From Nostoc indistinguendum CM1-VF10 (lineage in GTDB: Bacteria; Cyanobacteriota; Cyanobacteriia; Cyanobacteriales; Nostocaceae), in contig JAHHHS010000047.1 in NCBI GenBank assembly GCA_019359215.1, positions 1 through 52,797 of the forward strand: 52,797 nt of DNA. Direction: 5' to 3'. Every line of letters begins with the position of its first letter. Position 1 is the stretch's first letter. Both the position numbers and the translations under genes were made by a program. Positions 45,188 through 52,797 of this stretch are shown here, one piece after another. The notes below the pieces were generated by a model that ran no database searches, was not told the origin of the DNA, and worked only from the letters and a program-made list of their open reading frames with translations.

Positions 45188-47386
45188 TTACGAATTACGA
45201 ATTATTTGGATGTCATGATTTGAACGCAGATTGGTATCAGCCCAAGAACATATCAACCCTTCTGAACCTGGGTCAATTAGCTGTTCTGGCGATGGTTGTC
45301 GTCGCCAATTTTCTCCTTGCTTGCGGATGGGAAACAGCAAGACGGGGCCTAAATGACGCACACCAGGGGTTTGTTGCAGTAATGCCACAATATCCGATGT
45401 ATAAACTGGTCGCCCAAATGGCCAACCTTTGCCGTCGATTCCTCCAATTAATGGATTTAAATATTTATATAACGATCGCCTTAAATTCTGACGAATTTCT
45501 TCGCTGGCAAAAGGGTTGTTGTATGCTGGCTCTAAAGCAACTTCTGTCTGTACAGAAACACCTACGTAATTTGGTTCTTGTAATTCTATTTGTACCCCTA
45601 ATAAACGTCTTTCATCTAAGTAACTCAAAATTTGCTCTTGGAGGGCATTACTAAGAGCAAAATTTTCTGGTGTCATGCCATTGCCTTGAGCGATCACATC
45701 TGTATTTGCAAATGGAACTACCAGTAAACTAACTATACCAGCTTGCCTACGAGAATTCGCTGGCAAACAACGGACACGAGCGATCGCACCAGCACCCGCC
45801 TGTTGAGTTAAAACTTCAAAATCTTCGGCAGTAACGGCGCGATCGCGCGTGCGGAGGATGCGGGGAGCCTTCATTACAGCTTGCTCCAGCGATTCAGCGT
45901 CCGCGCCATTGATTGCTGGTACACGATTTATCACACTAGCAACATAAGGATATGCAGACTTCAAAAACTGAATTGCCCCAGTTTGCACATTGCCTTCTCT
46001 ACCACCGCCTGTACGATAAGCAACCATTTTAATCTCTGAACCACGGGGAGGAATCGCGCCGTATTGATGTTCCGACTGGTTATTGTCAAGAACTTGTACA
46101 GATGTGTCATCTAGTAACGGTTGCTGGATTCGCGCTCGCACCTGGGTTTGCTGTTTAAGTTGGCTAGGTTCCCGAATCAGCGGCCCAAATTGGATTGTAC
46201 CGGTGAGTGAATCGATGGTGTAATGAAAGTGATGGGGGCCAGAATCAGCAAAATCTCTCACCTCAGTCCACTTCTGAGGCAATCCACCACTGGGAGTAAC
46301 TAAAATATACTCATTTTCTCGACGTTCTAAAATTGGTGCTGTTTGTAACTGGAAACTTTGGCCGGGTGTACCATCACTAATTCCCAAGCGCTCATCTAGA
46401 ATCAGCGTACTGTGACTAGCCCTAACAGTACCGCCAATTGACCGCACTGCTAAACCAGAAATTCGTGGTGGACGATTGTAACCAGATTCATTGGCTTCTG
46501 TATTAATAAAACTACAGCGCAACCAGCGACCTCGATAAGAGGTAAAATTAGTTACAGGCCAAACTTGAGGTAAATGCAGCCGTACTTCTGCTTCTTGAGA
46601 CGGGTTTCCACCTTGTTGGGCGATTTCGTAAAAACTGAACCCGCGAGTATTATCATCTGACTCTTGCAATAAAACTGGTTGCCAATTTTCCCCATCCCAG
46701 GCTTCCCACTTGCGGGGTGGTTGATTGGGATTAATACCAGCAGGAGTAGCCGCAGCCCCTTGGAAAATAATTTCTAAAACATTAGCATCTATTGGATCGT
46801 CAGAAGCGATCGCTAAGTAAAAGCAGTTACCAGGCTGGGGTTCCTCTTCAAAAATCGATTGTTCATTACCTGTCCAGTAACCGTCAGATTGACGAGTCCA
46901 TGAAGCTGTCACTCTTTCGCGCAGAGATTGGGGAATCTCTTCGGTGGTTTGGGCAGTTAAGAAATGTTGGATGCGGGGATTGCCGATAATTAGAGGAGAA
47001 TCTGTGCTGAAGGTAATAGCTTCTGTAGTTTCAGTGCGGATAGTTGAGGCTTCTAATCCGGCTGGAATAGTATAGGCTTCAGGTAGTGGAGCGCTTAAAT
47101 AAAAAGTTAATTCCGTACGGGCTGGGGCGGGAGGCTGGAGACGAATACCGAGCAATTCTAGAAAAGCAACATAATTTTTGCGAGGTACTTGGTTAAATCT
47201 GAGCAACATTTGGTCAGTTAACCAAGCAAATAGCTCAATTAGCGTAATTCCTGGATCGCTGAGATTGTGGTCTGTCCATTCTGGACAGTAGCGAGGAATA
47301 CGCATAATACATTCTTGCACCAAATCATCAAAGGCGCGATCGTCTAAGTTAGAAGAAGGTAGTTTCGGTAAAAAGTCAAAGTTCAT
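45188..47386 (-). CDS. Baseplate J-like assembly protein (CIS/Afp11-like)
   Basis: The 732-residue protein starts with FDFLPKLPSSNLDDRAFDDL and the J-type block PEWTDHNLSDPGITLIELFA (about 36-55). Later it has EQAVMKAPRILRTRDRAVTA (about 500) and EDFEVLTQQAGAGAIARVRC, which are the core J/gp6 motifs. Phage T4 gp6 and Afp11 form the ring that joins baseplate wedges and triggers contraction. It is about twice the size of phage P2 J, as CIS homologues usually are, with an additional beta-rich domain in the middle (about 170-400). It lies 73 bp upstream of the gpI-like gene and 86 bp downstream of the gp25-like gene on the same strand. Confidence 0.93.
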   Translation of the reverse strand: MNFDFLPKLPSSNLDDRAFDDLVQECIMRIPRYCPEWTDHNLSDPGITLIELFAWLTDQMLLRFNQVPRKNYVAFLELLGIRLQPPAPARTELTFYLSAPLPEAYTIPAGLEASTIRTETTEAITFSTDSPLIIGNPRIQHFLTAQTTEEIPQSLRERVTASWTRQSDGYWTGNEQSIFEEEPQPGNCFYLAIASDDPIDANVLEIIFQGAAATPAGINPNQPPRKWEAWDGENWQPVLLQESDDNTRGFSFYEIAQQGGNPSQEAEVRLHLPQVWPVTNFTSYRGRWLRCSFINTEANESGYNRPPRISGLAVRSIGGTVRASHSTLILDERLGISDGTPGQSFQLQTAPILERRENEYILVTPSGGLPQKWTEVRDFADSGPHHFHYTIDSLTGTIQFGPLIREPSQLKQQTQVRARIQQPLLDDTSVQVLDNNQSEHQYGAIPPRGSEIKMVAYRTGGGREGNVQTGAIQFLKSAYPYVASVINRVPAINGADAESLEQAVMKAPRILRTRDRAVTAEDFEVLTQQAGAGAIARVRCLPANSRRQAGIVSLLVVPFANTDVIAQGNGMTPENFALSNALQEQILSYLDERRLLGVQIELQEPNYVGVSVQTEVALEPAYNNPFASEEIRQNLRRSLYKYLNPLIGGIDGKGWPFGRPVYTSDIVALLQQTPGVRHLGPVLLFPIRKQGENWRRQPSPEQLIDPGSEGLICSWADTNLRSNHDIQIIRNS

Positions 47387-47472
47387 ACCAATTTAAAAAA
47401 AGAATGTGGCAGATACAAGCCTAGAAACCCAGAGAAAATTCAGCTTTCTTAATTGCGAATTGCGAATTGGTA

Positions 47473-47895
47473 TCACGATTCCTCCCCAGCTGAAACCAAA
47501 TAATAAGGATAAACAAAACTATAAATATCGGGACTGTCTTTAAGTCGATAATTAATGATGATGTCCACTCTGCCACGCACAGGGTCAGGATCAGTGACAA
47601 CTTCATCGATAATAATGCGTGGTTCCCAAACTTCTAAAGCTTCCAAGACATAAAGACGGATTCGCAGTAGGGTATCGCTATTTAAAGGTGCAAACGCCAG
47701 TTCTGACAAGCGTGAACCAAACGTAGGTCGATAAACCCGCTCACCGACACCCGTGCGGAGGATAATCCAAATAGATTCTTTAACTTTTTGATCTTCATGG
47801 CTAAGTTGTATCCCACCTTGCACACTTAAATGCAGTGGATAAGCCCAACCTGTTCCCAAATAGGCTCGTTGACGACCATAAACCATATCTGGCAC
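47473..47895 (-). CDS. GPW/gp25-like baseplate wedge protein (Afp9-like)
   Basis: The 140-residue protein is a gp25/W homologue: YLGTGWAYPLHLSVQGGIQL (about 12-31), ESIWIILRTGVGERVYRPTF (about 40-59, the conserved Glu-Arg region) and GSRLSELAFAPL. gp25 plugs the end of the sheath at the baseplate and starts its assembly. Length fits the family. Start is a GTG at 47895 or the ATG three codons inside; neither has a good ribosome binding site. It is between the PAAR and J-like genes. Confidence 0.93.
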   Translation of the reverse strand: MPDMVYGRQRAYLGTGWAYPLHLSVQGGIQLSHEDQKVKESIWIILRTGVGERVYRPTFGSRLSELAFAPLNSDTLLRIRLYVLEALEVWEPRIIIDEVVTDPDPVRGRVDIIINYRLKDSPDIYSFVYPYYLVSAGEES

Positions 47896-48043
47896 TTAGA
47901 CAGCTGTTACATGGATATCTTTAAAGATATCGGCACAGAAGGTTTAAGCCTATTCGCCAAAGGTCGAGGATGAAGAGGCAGGAGGCAGGGGGCGGAGGGA
48001 GAATGATTTGTAACTGTAATTTGGTATAAATTAAGATTCATAG

Positions 48044-48084
48044 ACGAATCTTTAATACTCGTGAACGAGTCTTTGATACTCGTA
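48044..48084. repeat. Two imperfect 21-bp direct repeats between the PAAR and gp25 genes
   Basis: The sequence acgaatctttaatactcgtg (from 48044) recurs as acgagtctttgatactcgta (from 48065) with three changes. The 222-bp gap around it also contains a purine-rich repeat (47970-48000). No gene is called here. The gap is longer than others in this operon. Confidence 0.55.
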
Positions 48085-48117
48085 GGCGCAGTATTCCCCT
48101 GCCCCCTGCTTCTCCAA

Positions 48118-48615
48118 TCAGCCGCCAATCAAAACAGTGGGATTACCTTTGATAATTTTATTCGGTGGCCCTAGTGCTTCTAGAATGGTGTCGCCCATCC
48201 GACAGGCAGGCAGGTTGTTAATCAGTACTGTCTTGCTACCGTCAATTACAACACCAGGTCCATGTGGAGGTACGGGCGAGGGTGTGGCGCAATTATGAAT
48301 ATCAGCACCTGCCGCAGCAGCACTGATAGCACTACCCATAGTAGAAGCTGCTGTTGTCTTTGCAGTTTGTTCGGCAGCTAGGGCAGCAGGTGCCCCTGGT
48401 GTACCAGCCGCCGCCTTAGTAGCAGTCTCAGCTGCTAAAACAGTCGCATCAGAAGCTGTTTTGGCAGATAGTAAACCTGGTACTGCTGCTGCAAGCACAC
48501 CCCGCCACGCAGGTAAAGACCCAATCAACACATTGCGACTACCTGGGCCTCCTGTCAAAACTGGCGGTAAGGGATGCGCTACATTGTCGGTAATTCTTGC
48601 TGCTGGTCTACCCAT
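48118..48615 (-). CDS. PAAR-domain spike-tip protein with Ala-rich insertion
   Basis: The 165-residue protein has an N-terminal PAAR half (GRPAARITDNVAHPLPPVL, VLIGSLPAWRG, about 1-40). A stretch of about 65 residues very rich in Ala and Thr follows (about 41-105). The C-terminal half is ADIHNCATPSPVPPHGPGVV and INNLPACRMGDTILEALGPP, then KGNPTVLIGG. The His and Cys residues that bind the tip metal ion are in the second half (HNC, PHG, ACR). PAAR proteins sharpen the VgrG-type spike and may carry cargo. AGGAAGG precedes the ATG. It lies 51 bp after the spike gene in transcription order. Confidence 0.92.
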   Translation of the reverse strand: MGRPAARITDNVAHPLPPVLTGGPGSRNVLIGSLPAWRGVLAAAVPGLLSAKTASDATVLAAETATKAAAGTPGAPAALAAEQTAKTTAASTMGSAISAAAAGADIHNCATPSPVPPHGPGVVIDGSKTVLINNLPACRMGDTILEALGPPNKIIKGNPTVLIGG

Positions 48616-48666
48616 GACAACCTTCCTATAGTGTTTTTAATTATCTATTTAGCCGAAAATTACGAA

Positions 48667-50400
48667 TTAATTAAGTTTAATGAACGCACCTTTGACTGTA
48701 ATCGTGCCCTTGGCTGAAATATCTATATTTCCAACAGCATCTAATGAGAGATTACCTTTTGACTCCACTGAAATAGATTTACCCATATCATCCATTTTGA
48801 TTCTATGACCGCCTTTGGTTTCAATCTCTATGCACCTTTGACTATCATTGAGATATATTTTATGACCGTATTCAGTTTCTACGCGAATACCTTTTTTACT
48901 ACTTCCTTTATCCGCTTCGACAAACTGTAGAGTATGACCTACACGAGTTTTCATGGTGCGTAATCTTACGCCGTTTGTAACAGAGTCATTCACCTTTTCC
49001 GGCGGTGTATCCTTGCCATTCCATACGCCGCCAATGACGTAGGGACGATGGATATCACCATGTTCAAAACCTACTAATACTTCATCGTTTACCTCTGGTA
49101 AGCAGTCGAAACCTCTCTTTGGTCCTGCTCCTAAAGCTACAACTCTCGCCCAGTCACTTGCATGTTCTTCTGTGAGAGTGGGAAACTTGACCTTCACTCT
49201 ACCCCAACCCTGTGGGTCTTTGTTATCAGTCACAATTCCAACTAATAAAGTCTCAGATGGCTGTAGACGTTTTTCTGGAGATAGAGTTGTGAATAAGTTG
49301 CCAGAACGTAGTCCCCGCACGCTGAAATCAGTTTCATAAACCCGTTGACTGAAGAAATGGCGTGTTTCTGTAACATAATACTTACCACTATAGCGATCGC
49401 CCATACCCTCAAGACTAATAACCCGTCCAGGACGAATCTCAGGGTTCCCTTCTGCTTTGGCATCTGCATAAACAAATTCTCCTCCCAGTTCATCACACAA
49501 AGCCTGAGCCATCGTCTCTGCTTGTTTTTTGCTGGCAACAGGTTTATCTACAACAATCATTTTGGGAGGCTTAAGATTAGAAAATGCAGTACTAGTACTA
49601 CTTCCTAACTTATTACCTGTATCGGTTATTTGCTTCTCTTTCTTGGCTGTTCCACTAATCAATTGTTTTTGGGTATAGTCCCAGGCGCGTACTTCCACAG
49701 AACTTACCTGTTCAGCACTGGTAACGCGGGTACTAAACTTATTAATATCAACTAGCCATTTTAGTGATAAGGCTCCTTGAGTTTTTGGTTTGCAGAAATT
49801 TAGTTTTTCCTCTGTAATAAATAACTCAAAACCAATGCGGGCAGCCCTTTCCCGCAAAAATTCCATATTAGTTTTATTTTCTTGGAAGACATACTTATGA
49901 ACTTCGCTAGTTGCCTCTATATTGCCAGGTCTTATACCTACTTCTTTAACTATTTTTTTAACTATATCGCTATCAGTTTCATTTAAAAAAGAACGATTAT
50001 AACGGCCTCTGTGAAGACGATGGGAAATATCATAACCACGAACAATGATATCAGCTTCAGATTTTTCATTGAAGTTAACTTCCATCGCTGTAATTTCGCC
50101 TTCAATGAGGAATTGTCCTACCTCCTCTTGAAAATTATTATCTAGAGTAGTACTCGAAGTAAAACCCAACTTCACTTTTTTGCCAATCTTAAACAACTGC
50201 TCATGTCGCCAAGCCTTGTTTTCTGGTCGGTCAGATGCGGCAATATACCTATTATGTATTACTAGTGTAAACATTGCCGGTAAATGAAGGCTTTCTTCTA
50301 TTGTGATTTGCAGCAAATCCTTCATTAATTCAGGAGAAGCTGGGCTTCCATCTATTTGGACTTTAGGTTCGCTTAAATAAAGGCTTTTTTTTGCAGACAT
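48667..50400 (-). CDS. VgrG/gp5-gp27-like spike protein (Afp8-like)
   Basis: The 577-residue protein has a gp27-like base (about 1-370, with DLLQITIEESLHLPAMFTLV, TAMEVNFNEKSEADIIVRGY and TNMEFLRERAARIGFELFIT). A gp5 OB-fold follows (LLVGIVTDNKDPQGWGRVKV, about 385-405; WARVVALGAGPKRGFDCLPE; EVLVGFEHGDIHRPYVIGGV). A short beta-helix with GHRIKMDDMGKSISVESKGN closes it. No lysozyme or extra effector domain is attached. It would form the trimeric central spike that meets the PAAR tip. It lies 71 bp downstream of the Afp7-like gene on the same strand. Confidence 0.94.
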   Translation of the reverse strand: MSAKKSLYLSEPKVQIDGSPASPELMKDLLQITIEESLHLPAMFTLVIHNRYIAASDRPENKAWRHEQLFKIGKKVKLGFTSSTTLDNNFQEEVGQFLIEGEITAMEVNFNEKSEADIIVRGYDISHRLHRGRYNRSFLNETDSDIVKKIVKEVGIRPGNIEATSEVHKYVFQENKTNMEFLRERAARIGFELFITEEKLNFCKPKTQGALSLKWLVDINKFSTRVTSAEQVSSVEVRAWDYTQKQLISGTAKKEKQITDTGNKLGSSTSTAFSNLKPPKMIVVDKPVASKKQAETMAQALCDELGGEFVYADAKAEGNPEIRPGRVISLEGMGDRYSGKYYVTETRHFFSQRVYETDFSVRGLRSGNLFTTLSPEKRLQPSETLLVGIVTDNKDPQGWGRVKVKFPTLTEEHASDWARVVALGAGPKRGFDCLPEVNDEVLVGFEHGDIHRPYVIGGVWNGKDTPPEKVNDSVTNGVRLRTMKTRVGHTLQFVEADKGSSKKGIRVETEYGHKIYLNDSQRCIEIETKGGHRIKMDDMGKSISVESKGNLSLDAVGNIDISAKGTITVKGAFIKLN

Positions 50401-50471
50401 AACTATTATTTTATAACTTATGAAATGTTCAGAACAGCCTTTAATGACAAAGTAAATACTAATTTATCATT

Positions 50472-51038
50472 TTACTTGTTTGCCTTAATCAGTGTTTGCC
50501 CTTTTTGATCTGTCGCACGAGCGTCACCTTTAGAAGCAGATTCACGTCCTCCAGGAAGGTTCTTTTTGTCTACTTCTTGCAAAGCTATATCTACCAGTGC
50601 CCTTACTGGTGTACCATCACTTAGAAACATATTTAAAGTGTAAGTTAAACTCGTGATTACACAATAAAAATACTCTGTCCCCCATGTGAATATATATACT
50701 GGTGGCCGATTGTCAGCCATTTTATTAATAGACTCTACACCTTTTTTAATGTTATCTATATACTTTTTCATTACCGATTCTTTCGTTTCATAAGTATCAT
50801 AAAGTAACTGTTTAAGTGTGAACTTGTAAGGTTCAACGCCAGAAAAGTTTACTTTTGGAAGTAGAGTAGTTCCTCTGTTACCATCCTTGCTTTCCCACTT
50901 AACAGTCCGAGCAAAAGTAATATCTGTAGGATTAAACATTAATTCAATATCTGGCGCTTCACTGTTATAAGCTACAAGTTTGGCTTTCTCAAGTTGTGGT
51001 TGACGCTTTTGAACAACAATAATTGCTGGACTTGCCAT
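50472..51038 (-). CDS. CIS tube-associated protein (Afp7-like) lacking a LysM domain
   Basis: The 188-residue protein from the ATG at 51038 has the family core KAKLVAYNSEAPDIELMFNP (about 16-36), PYKFTLKQLLYDTYETKESV, VYIFTWGTEYFYCVITSLTY (about 110-129) and TPVRALVDIALQEVD. It joins the tube end to the spike. Most members carry a C-terminal LysM-like domain; here the protein ends after a polar tail with GGRESASKGDARATDQKGQT. I chose the ATG at 51038 (ggag 10 nt upstream) over the start at 51083, which would overlap the upstream gene. It is between the repeat protein and the spike. Confidence 0.9.
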   Translation of the reverse strand: MASPAIIVVQKRQPQLEKAKLVAYNSEAPDIELMFNPTDITFARTVKWESKDGNRGTTLLPKVNFSGVEPYKFTLKQLLYDTYETKESVMKKYIDNIKKGVESINKMADNRPPVYIFTWGTEYFYCVITSLTYTLNMFLSDGTPVRALVDIALQEVDKKNLPGGRESASKGDARATDQKGQTLIKANK

Positions 51039-51076
51039 TTTAATAATTCTCCAAAAAATAATTATTGAATGAAAAT

Positions 51077-52797
51077 TTACCAAGGTAATCTACCAGAGGA
51101 ACCACCATGACGCTCCCGCTCAATTTCTATTCGTTGTCGTAATCTGTTATAAATTTCACGGGCTAGGGCTTCAAGATCAGCAGTATCATCTTGATCATCT
51201 TTTTCAAAAGGTGAAGATGCGCTCTCTATGGTCTCAGTTACTGGTTGTATTTCTCTAGATATGTCGGGTAGAGTGACTTCTCCACCATTAGCAAAGCCTC
51301 TAGGTGAAGGAAGGTGTTTAGCAAAAACTTGTGGCGATTCTGAAAACTGAGAAAATTCATAATTTTGGTTGTTAGATTCTCCATCATTAAAATTAAAGCT
51401 AGTAAAATCATCATTATTTCCATTTAGTAAATCTTCCACGCTTGACCATTGAGAAGGTGTGTTTGACCATTGTGAAGATGTATTAGTTGTAGGATTTACT
51501 TTTCGGAAAATCAGGGGAGGCGATGAGTATTGAGGTGAAGCTTCATCCACATCACTTGTTTCATTTTGGAGAGGATTAAGCTGTGGGGAATTGAGAATCG
51601 AAAGTTTATTTTGACTAATATTCAATCCCAAGGAAGAAGGAATTAAGGAATTGGATATCTCAGGTGAATCAGTTTCAGCGCTTTTTAGCTGTAATGAAGT
51701 GTCTAAAAAAGAATCGACTTTAGTCGGAGTCTCTGGAGAAATTGTCTCTTCTGGTTCTGTGAGATTGGGTATCTGTAAACTTGGAAGAATAATATCGTGC
51801 GGTGTTCCACCAGTGTTGATGTGATGTAGTAGGGGTAGATTCTTCTGTGCATCCCTGGTATTAATGACAAACTCCCCAGGCGTAAGCATTGCAGGTATTG
51901 TATCTGAGGGTGCTATATACTGGCGATTTTCAACAGGGGAATCTATTACGTGACCACCAGTACCATAACCTTTAGGTGCAAGCAAATTTTGTGCGATCGC
52001 ATTTTGCTCAACTTTAGGTACTGTGCTTACCTCATCTTGTGGAGAAGTTGGGTTTTCTAGAACATCTGGATTATCCCAGGTATCACCAAAGGCTGATATT
52101 TCAGGATTTTCTGATTCTACTGTTTGTTCAGGATCAATAATTTTTCTAAAAATACTTGCTTCTTCAGCAATTTCAGGTGATGTGGCGCTAACTGTTGATG
52201 TTTCAACAATTTTAGACGAACTAGGGCTAACTACCAATGCTTCATCGATTTCAGGTGATGTGGCGCTAACTATTGGTGTTTCACCAATCTCAGGGGATAT
52301 AGCGGTAATTGTTGGTGTTTCAACAATCTCAGATGATGTGGCGGTAAGGGGTGCGATCGCAGTTTCAGCAATCTCAGGGGATGTAGCGGTAATTGTTGGT
52401 GTTTCAACAATCTCAGATGATGTAGCCGTAAATGGTGCGATCGCAGTTTCACCAATCTCAGGGGATGTAGCGGTAATTGTTGGTGTTTCAGCAATCTCAG
52501 GGGATATAGCGGTAATTGTTGGTGTTTCAACAATCTCAGATGACGTAGCCGTAAATGGTACGATCGCAGTTTCACCAATCTCAGGGGATGTACCAGTAAT
52601 TACTGGTGTTTCAGCAATCTCAGATGACGTAGCCGTAAATGGTACGATCGCAGTTTCACCAATCTCAGGCGATGTAGCCGTAAATGGTGCGATCGCAGTT
52701 TCACCAATCTCAGGGGATGTAGCGGTAATTGTTGGTGTTTCAGCAATCTCAGGGGATATAGCGGTAATTGTTGGTGTTTCAACAATCTCAGATGACG
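51077..52797 (-). CDS. Repeat-rich CIS-cluster protein with tape-measure-like motif (5' partial)
   Basis: The open frame runs from the window edge to a stop at 51077, at least 573 residues, with no in-frame start needed; the TTG at 52237 is only an internal codon. The first part (to about 52240) is built of SPEIAETPTITAT (13 residues) and SPEIGETAIAPFTAT (15 residues) units. Next comes GYGTGGHVIDSPVENRQYIA followed by DTIPAMLTPGEFVINTRDAQ, a motif typical of phage tail tape-measure proteins, then a Ser/Asn/Pro-rich linker. The C-terminus has a helix (LEALAREIYNRLRQRIEIER) and ends GRLPW, as in other CIS proteins. Its place just before the Afp7-like gene suggests a CIS structural or anchoring part. 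Function is not known. Confidence 0.8.
   Translation of the reverse strand, partial: SSEIVETPTITAISPEIAETPTITATSPEIGETAIAPFTATSPEIGETAIVPFTATSSEIAETPVITGTSPEIGETAIVPFTATSSEIVETPTITAISPEIAETPTITATSPEIGETAIAPFTATSSEIVETPTITATSPEIAETAIAPLTATSSEIVETPTITAISPEIGETPIVSATSPEIDEALVVSPSSSKIVETSTVSATSPEIAEEASIFRKIIDPEQTVESENPEISAFGDTWDNPDVLENPTSPQDEVSTVPKVEQNAIAQNLLAPKGYGTGGHVIDSPVENRQYIAPSDTIPAMLTPGEFVINTRDAQKNLPLLHHINTGGTPHDIILPSLQIPNLTEPEETISPETPTKVDSFLDTSLQLKSAETDSPEISNSLIPSSLGLNISQNKLSILNSPQLNPLQNETSDVDEASPQYSSPPLIFRKVNPTTNTSSQWSNTPSQWSSVEDLLNGNNDDFTSFNFNDGESNNQNYEFSQFSESPQVFAKHLPSPRGFANGGEVTLPDISREIQPVTETIESASSPFEKDDQDDTADLEALAREIYNRLRQRIEIERERHGGSSGRLPW
52240..52797 (-). repeat. Coding tandem repeat array (39-bp and 45-bp units)
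   Basis: At least 13 units encode SPEI or SSEI followed by either (A/V/G)ETPTITAT or (A/G)ETAIAPFTAT. The longer unit contains the HIP1 octamer gcgatcgc or its variant gcgatcgt. All units keep the minus-strand frame open to the window edge, and the array continues outside. The array is made of two unit lengths in mixed order, which suggests repeated unequal exchange. Confidence 0.9.

Noticed and set aside
47907..48128. A 73-codon minus-strand ORF between the PAAR and gp25 genes
   Set aside because: It is made of direct and purine-rich repeats and has no similarity to CIS proteins.
52270..52785. Leu/His-rich minus-strand ORFs (KHQQLPLHPLRL type)
   Set aside because: They are out-of-frame readings of the SPEI repeat array, whose true frame is continuous with the 51077 gene.

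Overview
The window comes from a filamentous, heterocyst-forming type of cyanobacterium (Nostoc/Anabaena-like). This rests on many copies of the HIP1 octamer GCGATCGC, heptameric short tandem repeats (aattacg/aattgcg, ggcattg/ggcatgg types), a Tab2/Atab2 protein, a group 2 sigma factor, a PATAN response regulator, and a long glycan cluster whose gene content and order resemble the heterocyst envelope polysaccharide (HEP) island of Anabaena PCC 7120. No rRNA, tRNA or CRISPR array was recognised.

Left edge (1-3.3 kb): the C-terminal end of a probable transposase ORF abuts a P-type cation ATPase remnant cut just before its phosphorylation motif. A long AT-rich gap follows, then a group 2 sigma-70 gene and a ureidoglycolate lyase-like gene, both on the plus strand.

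HEP-like island (3.36-28.3 kb, all minus strand, so transcribed right to left): glucose-1-phosphate cytidylyltransferase, an L-2-hydroxyglutarate oxidase-like flavoenzyme, an SDR epimerase, a sugar C-methyltransferase interrupted by an in-frame stop, a GT2, a PhyH-type dioxygenase, RfbC, a GT, a SAF-domain oxidoreductase, a GT4, a Wzc-type chain-length/kinase protein, HepC, HepA, then four more GTs, a Wzy/WaaL-type membrane protein and a final GT4. Together these could make a nucleotide-activated deoxy sugar, start a lipid-linked glycan, elongate it, export it and control its length. HepC carries an Asp-Asn pair where the family has its catalytic Asp-Glu.

Signalling block (28.6-34.7 kb): a kinase-TM-TPR protein, a PP2C phosphatase and a VWA protein form a TerY-P-like triad on the minus strand. 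A PATAN-receiver response regulator on the plus strand is followed by the remains of a second receiver gene. An 18-bp inverted-repeat element lies between the two.

Middle accessory and housekeeping block (34.9-42.8 kb): a 527-residue Gly/Asn/Ser repeat protein, a broken ORF with a 22-bp duplication, a GT8, pheT, a YciI-like protein, a 21-bp repeat array inside a long inverted repeat, a Tab2-like protein and a frameshifted antitoxin.

Right end (42.8 kb to the edge, minus strand): part of a contractile injection system (CIS) cluster. In transcription order it holds a repeat-rich protein with a tape-measure-like motif (5' end outside the window), an Afp7-like tube protein without LysM, a VgrG/Afp8-like spike, a PAAR tip with an Ala-rich insertion, a gp25-like wedge, a baseplate J protein, a P2 gpI-like tail protein and a DUF4159-type protein. 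Sheath, inner tube, ATPase and cap genes are not in the window and are expected to the right.
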